Shown here in pieces: positions 17,216 to 26,683 of a stretch of 64,000 bases of DNA. The position numbers were made by a program, and so were the translations under genes. The stretch covers positions 85,867 through 149,866 of the forward strand of contig CALHSW010000074.1 in the NCBI GenBank assembly GCA_938038735.1, read 5' to 3'. Below the pieces are notes generated by a model. The model saw nothing but the letters and a program-made list of their open reading frames with translations, made no database searches and was not told the origin of the DNA. How positions within the stretch are numbered: the stretch's first letter is position 1; each line of letters starts with the position of its first letter. The DNA is from an uncultured Bacteroidia bacterium (GTDB lineage: Bacteria; Bacteroidota; Bacteroidia; Bacteroidales; CAJPTX01).

Positions 17216-18308
17216 ATGCAGGTAACGCAGGAGCAGATGCAGGAGCTTGCGCAGCGGCAGAAGGCGCTGGGGAGGTATCTTTGACATCGATGGAAAACGA
17301 GCCGCGATAGCGGCGCGGGAGGCAGAGGCGGCTGAGGCGGGTTTTTGGAACGATAGCGATGCGGCGGAAAAGCATTTGCGCGTCACGGCGCGGCTGAAGG
17401 GATGGGTAAAGGCTTTTGACCATGTGGCCGAACTCTTTGAGGAGCTGGAGCTGACGTGGGAGATGGCGCACGGCGGTGATGCCAGCGAGAAGGAGCTAGC
17501 AAGCGCTTACGAGGGCTACACCGCGGCGCTTGATTCGCTAGAACTGCGCAAAATGCTGTCGCGAGAAGAGGACACGCTCGGGGCTATACTCAAGATAAAT
17601 TCTGGCGCGGGGGGCACTGAGAGCATGGACTGGGCTTCCATGCTGCTGCGGATGTACCAAATGTGGGCGGATGAGCACGGCTACACGTGCCGAATGGCCG
17701 ATTTGCAGGAGGGCGATGAGGCTGGAATAAAATCGGTAACGATGGAGATAGAGGGCGACTCGGCCTATGGGTATCTCAAGGGGGAGAATGGGGTGCATCG
17801 GTTGGTGCGCATATCGCCGTTCGACTCCAATGCCCGGCGGCATACGTCGTTCGCCTCGGTGTTCGTGATACCAGCCATTGACGATAGCATTGAAATTACG
17901 GTGTCGCCGGCCGATATAAAGTGGGATACCTACCGTTCGTCGGGCGCGGGGGGGCAGAATGTTAATAAAGTGGAGACCGGCGTGCGGCTCTACCATATCC
18001 CCACGGGGATTGTGGTGGAGAACACGGAGACGCGTTCGCAGAGCGCCAATCGGGAGAATGCCATGCGTATCCTGAAATCGCATCTCTACGAGCTTGAGTT
18101 GCGCAAAAGGGAAGAGGAGAAGGCGAAGATAGAAGGGGCGAAGAAGAAGATAGAGTGGGGGTCGCAGATTCGCAACTACGTGCTGCATCCCTACAAGCTG
18201 GTGAAGGATTTGCGCACGGGGCTAGAGACGTCGGACGTGGACGCGGTGCTCAACGGCGGGCTTGACGATTTCATTAAAAGCTATCTACTCTCGCAGGGCG
18301 CGGAGTAG
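17216..18308 (+). CDS. prfB: Peptide chain release factor 2 with programmed +1 frameshift
   Basis: Release factor for UGA and UAA. The zero frame from the ATG at 17216 gives 22 residues and meets an in-frame TGA at 17282-17284 in the context GGGGAGGTATCTTTGAC. Skipping one base at CTT-T gives ...GRYL-DIDGK and continues to 18308, a 363-residue protein. The GGQ motif is at about 245-247 and the stop-recognition tripeptide SPF lies in RISPFDSN. The internal SD-like GGGGAGG just before CTT TGA is the standard stimulator. This is the well-known autoregulatory frameshift: low RF2 slows termination at UGA and favours the shift. Confidence 0.97.
17279..17284 (+). promoter_or_regulatory. prfB +1 frameshift site
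   Basis: CTT TGA with C following and an SD-like GGGGAGG 3 nt upstream matches the conserved bacterial prfB recoding signal. Confidence 0.93.
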
Positions 18309-18341
18309 GCAGCGCAGCGAGTAAAGGGCGAGGGTTGAGGT

Positions 18342-19778
18342 ATGCGGGTGCTAAAGAATGCCATCTACCTGTCGCTCATGCAGGTCTCCAACATTCTGCT
18401 GGGGCTGCTCGTGATGCCCTACGTGACGGGCGTGCTGGGGAGCGAGCGGCTGGGAATTAGCTCCTTTGGCCTTGCGGCGGCGATGTACTGCGCCATGCTG
18501 GGGCAGCTGGGTATACACATCTACGGAATACGTCGCGTGGCGCAGGCGCGCAGCGATAGGACCACGCTGCAGCGGGCGTTCAGCGAGTGCTATGCGTATC
18601 AGGCTTTCTTCAGCGCCATTGCGCTGGTGCTGTATAATGCCTGGGCGTTGGCGCAGCGGGATGGCAATGTGGGGTACTACCTGATGTTTAACCTCACCGT
18701 GCTGGGGTACGCAACGGATATTTCGTGGCTCTACGGGGGGCTCGAGCGCTACGATGCGGTGGCCATTCGCACCTTTCTCATGCGTGCCGTGGGGGCTGCG
18801 CTCATTTTCATCTTCGTGCGCAGCGGTGAGGATTTGGGCCCGTACATCCTTGTGCAGCAAGGAACGCTGCTCGCTAGCAATCTATTCTTTTGGCTGGGGC
18901 TGCGAAGGCATGGGCTTCTTGCAAAGATTGCCCCGGTGTGGGCATCGGTTAAGAGTATTGTACGGGAGTCGTTCTGGCTCTTCCTACCATCTCTATTCGT
19001 GATTATCACCACGAGCGTTGATCGCCTGTTGCTGGGATACCTTACCACCAAGCAGGAGGTGGCGCTCTACGATTACCCGATGCGGCTGTTTAAGGTGGGG
19101 TCGTCAATCGTGGGTGTCGCGGGGAACGTCATGCTGCCACGGCTATCCAGTTTGTGGAAGGGCGGGGATGGCGGTGCGTACCGTAAAGCACTCTATGAAC
19201 TTTCGCATTTTGGGTTGCTGTTGGGGGTGCTGCTCGCAGGGGGCATGGTGGTGACGGCAACGCAGACGTGTGGCTTTTTGCTGGGCGACAGTTTCAGCGG
19301 GTCGGAGAGGGTGCTCATGGTGGCGGCTTTGCCACTCACGATAAGCGGCATGGGAATTTACTTTGCCGCATTGGCGGTAGGGAAGGAGCGGCAGGTGGTG
19401 GCGGGCATTGCGGCAGCGTGCGTGGTGAGCGTGGCGGGCTATGCGTGGCTCATTCCTAAGTATGGCGCCATGGGGGCGGCGGTAGCCTACGCCGTGCCGG
19501 AGTTCTTGGCGCAGTGCTACTACGTATGGCTTATGCGTAGGCACATGCTTTGGGCGCAATTGGCCCCCCATCTCGTTAGCACTGGGCTGCTGCTTGCGCT
19601 GGGGGTGGCGGTTGCGCTGCAGGTGGAGTGCCAGGCGGCGTGGTTGCAGTTCCTGCTGCGGGGAGGGCTATTTGTTTGTATCTTTGGTGGCGGGGCAGTA
19701 GCATTGCAACCCCGCACACGGGAGTTCGTTATGGTAGGCATTAGGAAGGGGACAGCGCGGTTAAGGCGTAAAGAGTAA
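18342..19778 (+). CDS. Wzx-type polysaccharide flippase
   Basis: A 478-residue polytopic membrane protein of the MATE/MOP superfamily, with about 12-14 hydrophobic helices. The N-terminus MRVLKNAIYLSLMQVSNILLG and the repeated segments (VTGVLGSERLGISSFGLA; LFLPSLFVIITTSVDRLLLG) are typical of O-antigen or repeat-unit flippases that move undecaprenyl-linked glycans across the inner membrane. It lies 33 bp after prfB and 10 bp before the cytidylyltransferase gene. No glycosyltransferase or polymerase is close by, so the substrate cannot be assigned. Confidence 0.88.
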   Translation: MRVLKNAIYLSLMQVSNILLGLLVMPYVTGVLGSERLGISSFGLAAAMYCAMLGQLGIHIYGIRRVAQARSDRTTLQRAFSECYAYQAFFSAIALVLYNAWALAQRDGNVGYYLMFNLTVLGYATDISWLYGGLERYDAVAIRTFLMRAVGAALIFIFVRSGEDLGPYILVQQGTLLASNLFFWLGLRRHGLLAKIAPVWASVKSIVRESFWLFLPSLFVIITTSVDRLLLGYLTTKQEVALYDYPMRLFKVGSSIVGVAGNVMLPRLSSLWKGGDGGAYRKALYELSHFGLLLGVLLAGGMVVTATQTCGFLLGDSFSGSERVLMVAALPLTISGMGIYFAALAVGKERQVVAGIAAACVVSVAGYAWLIPKYGAMGAAVAYAVPEFLAQCYYVWLMRRHMLWAQLAPHLVSTGLLLALGVAVALQVECQAAWLQFLLRGGLFVCIFGGGAVALQPRTREFVMVGIRKGTARLRRKE

Positions 19779-19788
19779 GGAGACGGCT

Positions 19789-20517
19789 ATGGGAGCAGCG
19801 GAGAAGAGTGTGGCTGTGATTTTGGCGGGAGGGGTAGGGCAGCGCTTCGGGGGAGATATACCGAAACAGTATGTGGAGCTGCAGGGCGTTCCGATAGTGA
19901 TGCATTCGGCGTTGACCTTCGACGCGATGAAGGCATTCGACGCATTGGTGCTCGTGGCTCGGCGGGAGGAGTTCGGGCGGTTGGGCGAGATGGTGGAGAC
20001 GGCGGGGCTTGACTCGTGCGTGGAGATGGTGGAGGGAGGGGAGTCGCGGTCGGAGTCGTCCTATAGAGCAGTAGAGTCGTTAGGAATTTATGAAGATACC
20101 ACGGGGGTGCTAATCCATGATGCCGCCCGGCCTTTGATGACGGAAGCCTTGGCTTGGCGGATGCTGGAGGCACTCAATCGCTTCAAGGCGGCACTGCCAG
20201 TGGTAAGGTCTACAGATGCAATCGTTGAGGTGCAGAATAGTGGGACGTGCGCGGCGCGACGGCCCCGTGATGCGTATAGACTCGTGCAAACGCCGCAGGC
20301 CTTCCGGCTGGGCGTGCTGCGGAGGGCATACGGAGAGGCTTTCCGCCGGGGGGCTGGGAGCTGGGACGATGATGCCACGGTGGTTTCAACCTTTGTTTCC
20401 GGGGTGGAAGTGGCGTGCGTTGAGGGCGAGGTGGAAAATTTCAAGGTGACGCGGCGGGAGGATGTCCTGTTGGCGGAGCAGGTTCTGAGTAAAAGGGGGC
20501 GTGGCGGTGAAGCGTAG
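19789..20517 (+). CDS. ispD: 2-C-methyl-D-erythritol 4-phosphate cytidylyltransferase
   Basis: A 242-residue nucleotidyltransferase with the cytidylyltransferase motif ILAGGVGQRFGGDIPKQY at the N-terminus, then LIHDAARP near 108 and YRLVQTPQAF near 163. These fit IspD, the third step of the MEP isoprenoid pathway (MEP + CTP to CDP-ME). The related TarI/ribitol-5-phosphate cytidylyltransferases usually read HDSVRP rather than HDAARP, which favours IspD, but the neighbouring flippase keeps the sugar-alcohol alternative open. It overlaps the next gene by 17 bp. Confidence 0.85.
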   Translation: MGAAEKSVAVILAGGVGQRFGGDIPKQYVELQGVPIVMHSALTFDAMKAFDALVLVARREEFGRLGEMVETAGLDSCVEMVEGGESRSESSYRAVESLGIYEDTTGVLIHDAARPLMTEALAWRMLEALNRFKAALPVVRSTDAIVEVQNSGTCAARRPRDAYRLVQTPQAFRLGVLRRAYGEAFRRGAGSWDDDATVVSTFVSGVEVACVEGEVENFKVTRREDVLLAEQVLSKRGRGGEA

Positions 20518-23359
20518 GCTCGTCGTTGCGGTTTTGCTGTTGAGCGTTGCGGCGGTAGCTCCGCTGCGTGCGCAGTATTTGCTGGAGAACCATGAACCTA
20601 TGTCGTTTTCTCGGCGACAGATAGCAGTGGATCCCCTGCGGGTAATATTTAGGGCTGGGCAGGACTCGTTGGCTCGGGAGGTGGCGAGATGGGGGGCATT
20701 TTATAGGGAGATAACGGCATTCTCTCCGCAGCGGGGGCGGCCGTTCCCGATTGTCATGTGGGGGCAGACGGTGGTTCCTAACGGCATGGTGGCCTGGACT
20801 CCCTCACGCATGGAGCTATACCCACTCACGGGGGGCGAAGAACGTACGCCAGTGCCGTGGCTACAGCAGCTCATGGTGCATGAGATACGTCACTACGCGC
20901 AGATGGAGGCGTTGGATCGAAAGGTTATACGCGCGCTGTACTACTTGCTAGGGCAGCAGAATGTTGGTATCGGGGCGTTGCTACCAGCGAATTGGTACTT
21001 TGAGGGCGATGCCATCCATAGCGAGAGCAAGTACTCCATCTTTGGTAGGGCGCATAGCGCGGCGCATTTGCAGTCGTACCGTGCGGATCTACTCGATGGG
21101 CAGGCGCTTAGCTACGACCAGTACCGTTTAGGCTCATTGCGGTATAAAGCTCCGAACCATTATAGCTACGGCACGATGATGATTGAGTCAACCGTGGCGC
21201 GCTACGGGGAGCAGCTGTGGCCGAGGGTGATGGAGTATAGCGTGAAGTACCCAATCCTGATTAACCCGGTCCATTTTGCGTTGAAGAGGTACACCAAAGG
21301 TACGCCCCTTACGCTTTTTTGGGATGCCATGGACGAGGCAGACTCCATATTCATTGCACGCACGGAGTCGGGCGAACGCCCTGCGCCGATTGCGCGGGGC
21401 GCATATCGCTCGGAGCGGGAGCCGTGGAGGCCGGGCGTGGGGCGTTTCCATTTCCAATGGGTAAGCGACTTGAACTATACACTAAGATTTGAGCGCGTTG
21501 ATAATAGCACGGGCGAGCGGAAGGTGCTATTCCGGCCTGGCGCGAAGATGGGGGCGGCACGCTATGGGGATTCGGTTGCGCTGTGGGTGGAGGCAGTGCG
21601 CCACCCCCGCTGGGGAGATGTGGTGTGGGGTGAAGTGTACGCCTATAGGCTATCAAGTGGAATGCGGGAGCGGATAACGCATCGGCAGCGACTTCTCTCC
21701 CCAGTGCCCCTGGCGGGGGATAGTACGTTTGCGGCGATAAGCCTTGCGGAGAATGGGGTCAACCGTGTGGTGCGCTTTCGGCTCTCCGATGGGAGTGCGC
21801 TCGATACGGCGCGGCTATCGCAGCCTATTGAGCTACGGGAGCTGTCGAAGGGGAATAGTCCCGATGAGATTTTGGTGCGAGGGGTGACAGCAAAGGGGGC
21901 GTACGTGCTGGCGTACGATTGGCATAGCGCGAGGGTAGACACGCTGATAGCATCGGCCGCGCTGGACATCGGAAGCCTTACGCCGGCGGGCGACAGCGGC
22001 TTTTTCTTTACGGCGAGCCACAATGGGCGGCAGCAACCCTTCTACGCCCTTAGGGCGAAGCGCGGCGAAACGAAGGCCCTTTTTCGTGTGGCAATGCGAA
22101 ACCATGGGGTGGACGATTTAAGTACCGATGGCGAGGGAGGATTGAGCTACAGCGAATTCACCATCAATGGGTACAGGGCAAGGCGAACAACGGCTTTTGA
22201 TTTACGCCCCTGCGCAGCATTGCCTCAGGCGCAATCGCTTTTCCCTCTAGCGCAGGAGCTGCCAAACGGGGCGGAGTTGCCCGCGGCGAGCGATACCCTC
22301 TTCCCCTCTAAACGATACAGTCCGCTGCGGCATGCGGTGCGAATTCACAGCTGGACCCCCTTCTATTTCAACCCCTTTGGGGGCTTGAATGGGTTGGAAG
22401 ATATACGCTGGGGCGCAGCCGTTACCTCGCAAAACACTACGGGGACGCTTGCCTTTTCAATGGGATACTTCTACAAGGAGCACCATGGGGCATCGCTTAC
22501 GGCGCTGTGGCAGGGCTTGTGGCCTGCGCTAAGCCTGAACGCCACGTATGGAGGTAATTTTCGGCGCACTATATACGCCGACACGGTGCTTTTGGAACCC
22601 CACAGCGTAGCGGTGTCGCTAGCAGCGAGCGTGCCGCTTAACTTCAGGAGCGGCGCAGTTTTCCTTGGCCTTTTGCCGAAGCTTTCGGTGGACTACAGCA
22701 ACAATGCCGTGGGGATGGGTGTGCCGGGCGAGATCGTAAGGGGAATCGTCAACGTGGGGTATGGAGTCTCCCTTTCGGTCCTGCAGGAGCTTGCGCCGTG
22801 CGACTTATACCCCTTCTGCGGAGTTAGGTTGCATGTCAATGGGAGGAATATGGTACGGCCCGCCAGGTTGACAGGGACTTTGGCGGAGGCCCGTGGCACC
22901 CTTTATCTGCCAGGTTTCTACGTGAACCACTCGTTGCGCTTGTCGGGTTTTGCAGCAAAGTCGTTCAAGGCGCTGCGAGCAGCTGTCTTTAGCATGCCCA
23001 TTCGAGGGTTGGCACTTGGGTTCCCTACAGCAGAGCTGCAGACCACGGAGGGGTGGAGCGCAGCGGTAGACTACACGCTGCCGCTAGGGTACCCCGATTG
23101 GAGTTTGCGGGGGTGGCTCTACATGCAGAGGGTATACGTCAACGCGGCGTTTTCCTGCGCCCTCTACTCAGACCTCAAAGGGGTAGAGCAGCTGAAAAGA
23201 GCGTTGTTTTTAGACCTAGTGAGCGACCTTTACCTCTTTCGTTTCGGGTTTAAGATTACGTTGGGCGCAAGCGTTGGCTACTCGCCGTGGGGCGACAAGC
23301 TAGGGCCACGGCCGTGGGGGCCCTGGAGCTTGAATGGAATTTTTAATGTAGGGCTATAG
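20501..23359 (+). CDS. Outer membrane protein with N-terminal zincin-like domain, propeller and barrel
   Basis: A 952-residue protein (GTG start; an in-frame GTG two codons later is an alternative). Residues 1-24 are a signal peptide ending LRAQ. The N-terminal domain carries HEIRH at 127-131 and, 37 residues later, E168 in NWYFEGDA, the arrangement of gluzincin metallopeptidases. Residues about 310-600 resemble repeated TolB/WD40-like strands (RYGDSVALWVEAVRHPRWGD). From about 640 to the end the sequence is aromatic-rich, alternating and ends NGIFNVGL, like an outer membrane beta-barrel. Proteins of this design occur in Bacteroidota, but I know of no assigned substrate. Translation is coupled to ispD by overlap. 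Confidence 0.72.
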   Translation: MAVKRRLVVAVLLLSVAAVAPLRAQYLLENHEPMSFSRRQIAVDPLRVIFRAGQDSLAREVARWGAFYREITAFSPQRGRPFPIVMWGQTVVPNGMVAWTPSRMELYPLTGGEERTPVPWLQQLMVHEIRHYAQMEALDRKVIRALYYLLGQQNVGIGALLPANWYFEGDAIHSESKYSIFGRAHSAAHLQSYRADLLDGQALSYDQYRLGSLRYKAPNHYSYGTMMIESTVARYGEQLWPRVMEYSVKYPILINPVHFALKRYTKGTPLTLFWDAMDEADSIFIARTESGERPAPIARGAYRSEREPWRPGVGRFHFQWVSDLNYTLRFERVDNSTGERKVLFRPGAKMGAARYGDSVALWVEAVRHPRWGDVVWGEVYAYRLSSGMRERITHRQRLLSPVPLAGDSTFAAISLAENGVNRVVRFRLSDGSALDTARLSQPIELRELSKGNSPDEILVRGVTAKGAYVLAYDWHSARVDTLIASAALDIGSLTPAGDSGFFFTASHNGRQQPFYALRAKRGETKALFRVAMRNHGVDDLSTDGEGGLSYSEFTINGYRARRTTAFDLRPCAALPQAQSLFPLAQELPNGAELPAASDTLFPSKRYSPLRHAVRIHSWTPFYFNPFGGLNGLEDIRWGAAVTSQNTTGTLAFSMGYFYKEHHGASLTALWQGLWPALSLNATYGGNFRRTIYADTVLLEPHSVAVSLAASVPLNFRSGAVFLGLLPKLSVDYSNNAVGMGVPGEIVRGIVNVGYGVSLSVLQELAPCDLYPFCGVRLHVNGRNMVRPARLTGTLAEARGTLYLPGFYVNHSLRLSGFAAKSFKALRAAVFSMPIRGLALGFPTAELQTTEGWSAAVDYTLPLGYPDWSLRGWLYMQRVYVNAAFSCALYSDLKGVEQLKRALFLDLVSDLYLFRFGFKITLGASVGYSPWGDKLGPRPWGPWSLNGIFNVGL

Positions 23360-23362
23360 CCG

Positions 23363-25066
23363 CTATTTAGCTAAATCTGCTAGGCTTTTCGGTAAGAAAA
23401 AGGTTTTTGTGGGGGCGGAGTAGACGATTAGGGACGGGATGTCGCGCCCCACGCCGTTGACCACGATGCGATTGGTGTTGGCGTAGGCTATAATCTTAGC
23501 CCTGCCGCGCTTCACCGTGAGCGTGGGGGTGGAGGGGTTGCTCGTGGTGTCAATGGTGAAGGAGGCTTTAGGGAATACCGCAGTGTGTGGGGCGAAATAT
23601 TTCTCGGTGACGCTTTTCAATCCCTGCGGGTAGCCGAGGAGGGATGCCATGTAGCGGTGCAGCTCCGTGTTGTAGATTACACCTCGAGGCGTATCGCCCT
23701 GCGGGTGGTAGAAGGCGGCCCAAACCTCTTCCGCAGTGTGGCCGTGTGTGGAGAACGCTATGGGGGTACGGCCGTTCAGGATGGTTGCTACAAGGTATTC
23801 CAGCGAGCCGTCGTGGGGTAGGAAGCTGCTGTTGTCACGGTTTTCCTTTGTTATTGGGCTTAGAGGGTAGTGCTGACTGTTGTAGAGCATGTTCCGCTCG
23901 CTATCGCTAAGCGAAAACCCGCATTCGGTCTGAAAGAGGGTATCGAGGGACTCGGGTCGCGTCTTCTTAATTTTCTTGGCGAGGGCTTCCGCGGAGCTGC
24001 GGTATCGCATTAGCTGCCCGAAGAGTTCGCTGGCGGGGTACTCATCGTAGCGGGGCCAGGCGTTGCTTCCGATGGCCACGCCGCCTGTGCAGTGGTCTGC
24101 GGTGATAACAACGGCTGTTTCGCCGTTCTGCTTCGCAAAATTTAACGCTACTTTGCACGCTTCGTCAAAGGCAAGGAACTCCTTAGCCATTGCAGCAGGG
24201 TCGTTGGCGTGGGCAGCCCAATCGACCTTGCTACCCTCCACCATCAGTGCAAAGCCCTTAGAGTTTTGGTTAAGCTTTTCGATGGCAATGCGGGTGGACT
24301 CTGCTAGGGATGGGAATTTGGCAGCATCACGGTCAATCTCGTAGGGGAGAGCCTTGGGATTAAAGAGGCTCCATAGCTTTTGGCTCTTGTCGCTGCGAAG
24401 GGCCTTGACATCGTCAAAGAGGATGGTGTAGCCCTTACTCACCAAGAAGAGGCTATCCTCTTCGGTGAGATACTTCGTGCCGCCCCCGATGAGCACATCG
24501 ATATCATTGTGCGCCATCTGCTTCGCGAGGAGTGGGTAGTTGCTACGGCTTTCGTGGTGCGCGGCGCAGTTGGCGGGCGTGGCGTGAGGGTATTGACAGG
24601 TAACCACGATGCCGGTGCTTTTGCCTTGCTCTAGGCGTGCCGCCTCAAAGAGCGTGGCGAGCGGAGAGTAGGCGAGGGCTGGGTCTACGGGTACGAGGTT
24701 GTTGGGCCCATCGTCGTAGGGGTATGTTCCGATGAAGCCGGTGATGGTGGGCATGCCGGTGAGGTAGCAGCTGGCGGTAGGCGCGGAGTCGCCGGTGGGA
24801 GCGTTAGAGCAGAAGGTGATAACGGTAGCCCCGGTGTAGGAGTCAATGGCGAGGTGGAGCGAGTCGGGGAGTAGCATACGTTGGTACCACCGTGCTAGCG
24901 AGACGGTGGAGAGAGAGGTGCCGTCGGAAATCATTAGGATGACGTTTTTGACTGGCCTCGGCTGCCTCGTTTGGCCCTGTAATGAGTTGTGTGAGAGGAG
25001 GAGAAGAGATGCGATAAGTACTATTAAGTAGGTATGGGGGAGGGAGTTTCGTTTGTAGCTATTCAT
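23363..25066 (-). CDS. Alkaline phosphatase, PhoA family
   Basis: A 567-residue secreted phosphomonoesterase. I start at the ATG at 25066 because the upstream in-frame ATG at 25111 falls before a TACCTTAG -7-like element, and the shorter form opens with a clean signal peptide. The catalytic serine lies in PTGDSAPTASCYLTG, the substrate arginine in HESRSNY. Zinc ligands appear in SKVDWAAHAND, ITADHCTGG and STHGHTAEE. At the positions of E. coli Asp153 and Lys328 this protein has His (PHATPA) and Trp (VDWAAH), the pairing also found in Vibrio-type enzymes. The C-terminal 60 residues form an extra beta-rich tail. No T9SS sorting motif is clear. Confidence 0.93.
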   Translation of the reverse strand: MNSYKRNSLPHTYLIVLIASLLLLSHNSLQGQTRQPRPVKNVILMISDGTSLSTVSLARWYQRMLLPDSLHLAIDSYTGATVITFCSNAPTGDSAPTASCYLTGMPTITGFIGTYPYDDGPNNLVPVDPALAYSPLATLFEAARLEQGKSTGIVVTCQYPHATPANCAAHHESRSNYPLLAKQMAHNDIDVLIGGGTKYLTEEDSLFLVSKGYTILFDDVKALRSDKSQKLWSLFNPKALPYEIDRDAAKFPSLAESTRIAIEKLNQNSKGFALMVEGSKVDWAAHANDPAAMAKEFLAFDEACKVALNFAKQNGETAVVITADHCTGGVAIGSNAWPRYDEYPASELFGQLMRYRSSAEALAKKIKKTRPESLDTLFQTECGFSLSDSERNMLYNSQHYPLSPITKENRDNSSFLPHDGSLEYLVATILNGRTPIAFSTHGHTAEEVWAAFYHPQGDTPRGVIYNTELHRYMASLLGYPQGLKSVTEKYFAPHTAVFPKASFTIDTTSNPSTPTLTVKRGRAKIIAYANTNRIVVNGVGRDIPSLIVYSAPTKTFFLPKSLADLAK

Positions 25067-25092
25067 GGGTGCTATGAGATAAAATGTTTGTG

Positions 25093-25100
25093 CTAAGGTA
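25093..25100 (-). promoter_or_regulatory. -7-like element of the alkaline phosphatase gene
   Basis: The minus strand reads TACCTTAG, one base off TAnnTTTG, 26 nt before the chosen ATG. No phosphate-box was recognised. Confidence 0.4.
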
Positions 25101-25150
25101 GATATTTTCATGCTATTTTTAGTGTTCCCTGTTAAGCGCTGAAAACACGA

Positions 25151-25182
25151 AGGGGGCGCAGAGTAACTACTCTGCGCCCCCT
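25151..25182 (-). terminator. Terminator of the aminotransferase gene
   Basis: A perfect 14-bp hairpin with a 4-nt loop, 24 nt past the aminotransferase stop, followed on the minus strand by TCGTGTTTT. Confidence 0.85.
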
Positions 25183-25205
25183 AGCAGGTTCTGTTCGTTA
25201 GCTAA

Positions 25206-26414
25206 CTACTTCATTAGCTTTTTGATGGCATTTGCCAACCGCTTTACGCCCTCTTCGTTTTTCTCTTTTGACATGTAAGAGAAATTGCAACGTAACGTAT
25301 TCTTACCGCCACCATCGCAGAAGAACGCTGAGCCGAGTACAAATGCCACCTTCTCCTTAATGGCAATCTTGAACAGCTCCTCTGCGTCCATGTACTCGGG
25401 CAGGGTGATCAGAAGGAAAAGGCCGCCCTCTGGCTCTGTCCACGTTACCCCTTCAGGCATGTACTTTTTGAAGGAGTTTATCATTACCTCACGCTTTTCA
25501 CGGTAGTTCTCAATGATGCCCTTGAGTTTTTTATCGTAGAGTCCCTCTTCCATATAGCGTGCGGCGATGCGCTGCACGAACGGCGGTGTGCAGAGATCCG
25601 TGGCCTGCTTGGCCATCACCACCTTGTCCACGATCTTCGGGTCGGCTATGATCCAACCGATACGGAAGCCAGGGGCGAAGGTTTTTGAGAAGGTGCCAAG
25701 GAGTACCACGCGCCCCTCGTCGGCTAGCTGGTAGATGGTAGGCTGCGGAGTGCCGGCGAAACGGATTTCACGGTATGGGCTGTCCTCTAGGATAAGCACG
25801 TCGTACTTCTGCGCCACGGCGATGATTTCCTTACGACGCGCCTCGGGCATGGTAACCCCCGCAGGGTTTTGGAAATCGGGAATGACGTAGATGAACTTGG
25901 CGCGTTCGCCCTTAGCCTGGAGTTCCGCGAGCTTCTTGTCGAGGAGGTCAGCGCGCATACCCTTGTCGTCAAGCGGAATACCCACCATGTCTGCCCCGTA
26001 GTTCGTGAAGGCCTGGAGAGCACCTAGGTACGAAGGAAGGCCGCAAATTACCTTATCGCCCGGATTGACAAAGATTTTGGGGAGCAGGTCAAGGGCTTGC
26101 TGCGAGGCGGTGGTAATGATTAGGTTATCCAGTTCCAGCTTGAGGCCCTGGTTCTTGTATCGCTGCACCAACTGCTTACGTAGTAACATATCGCCCTCGG
26201 TGGCTCCATACTGTAGTGCTACGGTGGCCTCTTTGTCCATCATCTCATTGATGATTTCCTTTAGCTCCGACACTGGGAAGCATTCGGGTGCGGGTAGACC
26301 GCCAGCGAAGGAGATGATGTCGGGGTCCTGAATGAGCTTCAAAAGTTCACGTATCGCGGAGCGTTTCATTCTGCCCGCGCTCTCTGAGAAGAGAGAATCC
26401 AACTGCTTTACCAT
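25206..26414 (-). CDS. PLP-dependent class I aminotransferase
   Basis: A 402-residue fold-type I aminotransferase. The Schiff-base lysine is K244 in GTFSKTFAPGFRIGW; other cofactor contacts are FQNPAGVT (181-188), LILEDSPY (207-214) and the phosphate-contacting SQQALDL. The N-terminus (ISFAGGLPAPECFP, then LQYGATEGD) matches the subgroup that includes Thermus LysN (2-aminoadipate aminotransferase) and aromatic or branched-chain aminotransferases, without the N-terminal DNA-binding domain of MocR regulators. The physiological substrate cannot be fixed from sequence. It is monocistronic with its own promoter and terminator. Confidence 0.92.
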   Translation of the reverse strand: MVKQLDSLFSESAGRMKRSAIRELLKLIQDPDIISFAGGLPAPECFPVSELKEIINEMMDKEATVALQYGATEGDMLLRKQLVQRYKNQGLKLELDNLIITTASQQALDLLPKIFVNPGDKVICGLPSYLGALQAFTNYGADMVGIPLDDKGMRADLLDKKLAELQAKGERAKFIYVIPDFQNPAGVTMPEARRKEIIAVAQKYDVLILEDSPYREIRFAGTPQPTIYQLADEGRVVLLGTFSKTFAPGFRIGWIIADPKIVDKVVMAKQATDLCTPPFVQRIAARYMEEGLYDKKLKGIIENYREKREVMINSFKKYMPEGVTWTEPEGGLFLLITLPEYMDAEELFKIAIKEKVAFVLGSAFFCDGGGKNTLRCNFSYMSKEKNEEGVKRLANAIKKLMK

Positions 26415-26449
26415 AGCATTACGATTTAGAGTGTTTTACTTCAGCACTA

Positions 26450-26482
26450 GGCATCCCCCATGTCCTGGCATGGGGAGATGCC
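26450..26482 (-). promoter_or_regulatory. Hairpin in the aminotransferase 5' leader
   Basis: Thirteen-base arms with a single bulged base (GGCATC-CCCCATG / CATGGGG-A-GATGCC) and a 6-nt loop lie between the -7 element at 26497-26504 and the start codon at 26414. In an RNA from that promoter it would fold 15-20 nt after the 5' end. It could stabilise the mRNA or regulate it. Confidence 0.55.
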
Positions 26483-26496
26483 CCATTAGTTCCCTA

Positions 26497-26504
26497 CAAA
26501 GGTA
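26497..26504 (-). promoter_or_regulatory. -7 element of the aminotransferase gene
   Basis: The minus strand reads TACCTTTG, 82 nt before the start codon; the -33 region is AT-rich without a clear TTTG. Confidence 0.55.
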
Positions 26505-26648
26505 GGTATTTTATCTATAGATGAAAAATATTTACAAATGCGTTTTAGATACTCAATAATGTCTTGGCGGCTGGCCCTACGAATTCTGCTACTAGACAGG
26601 ATAAAAAAGTAGGCAAGAGGAGGGTGAATTTCGCGCTGGCTTTTTGAA

Positions 26649-26683
26649 ATATTGTTGCAAGAGCATCGTTATTGCAACAATAT
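26649..26683. promoter_or_regulatory. 12-bp inverted repeat (candidate operator) at the first CDF promoter
   Basis: ATATTGTTGCAA (26649-26660) and TTGCAACAATAT (26672-26683) are perfect inverted copies with an 11-nt spacer. The right arm starts exactly on the -33 TTGC, so a bound protein would block RNA polymerase. Its neighbour is a zinc exporter, so a metal-responsive repressor is a fair guess, but the regulator is not in the window. Confidence 0.75.
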
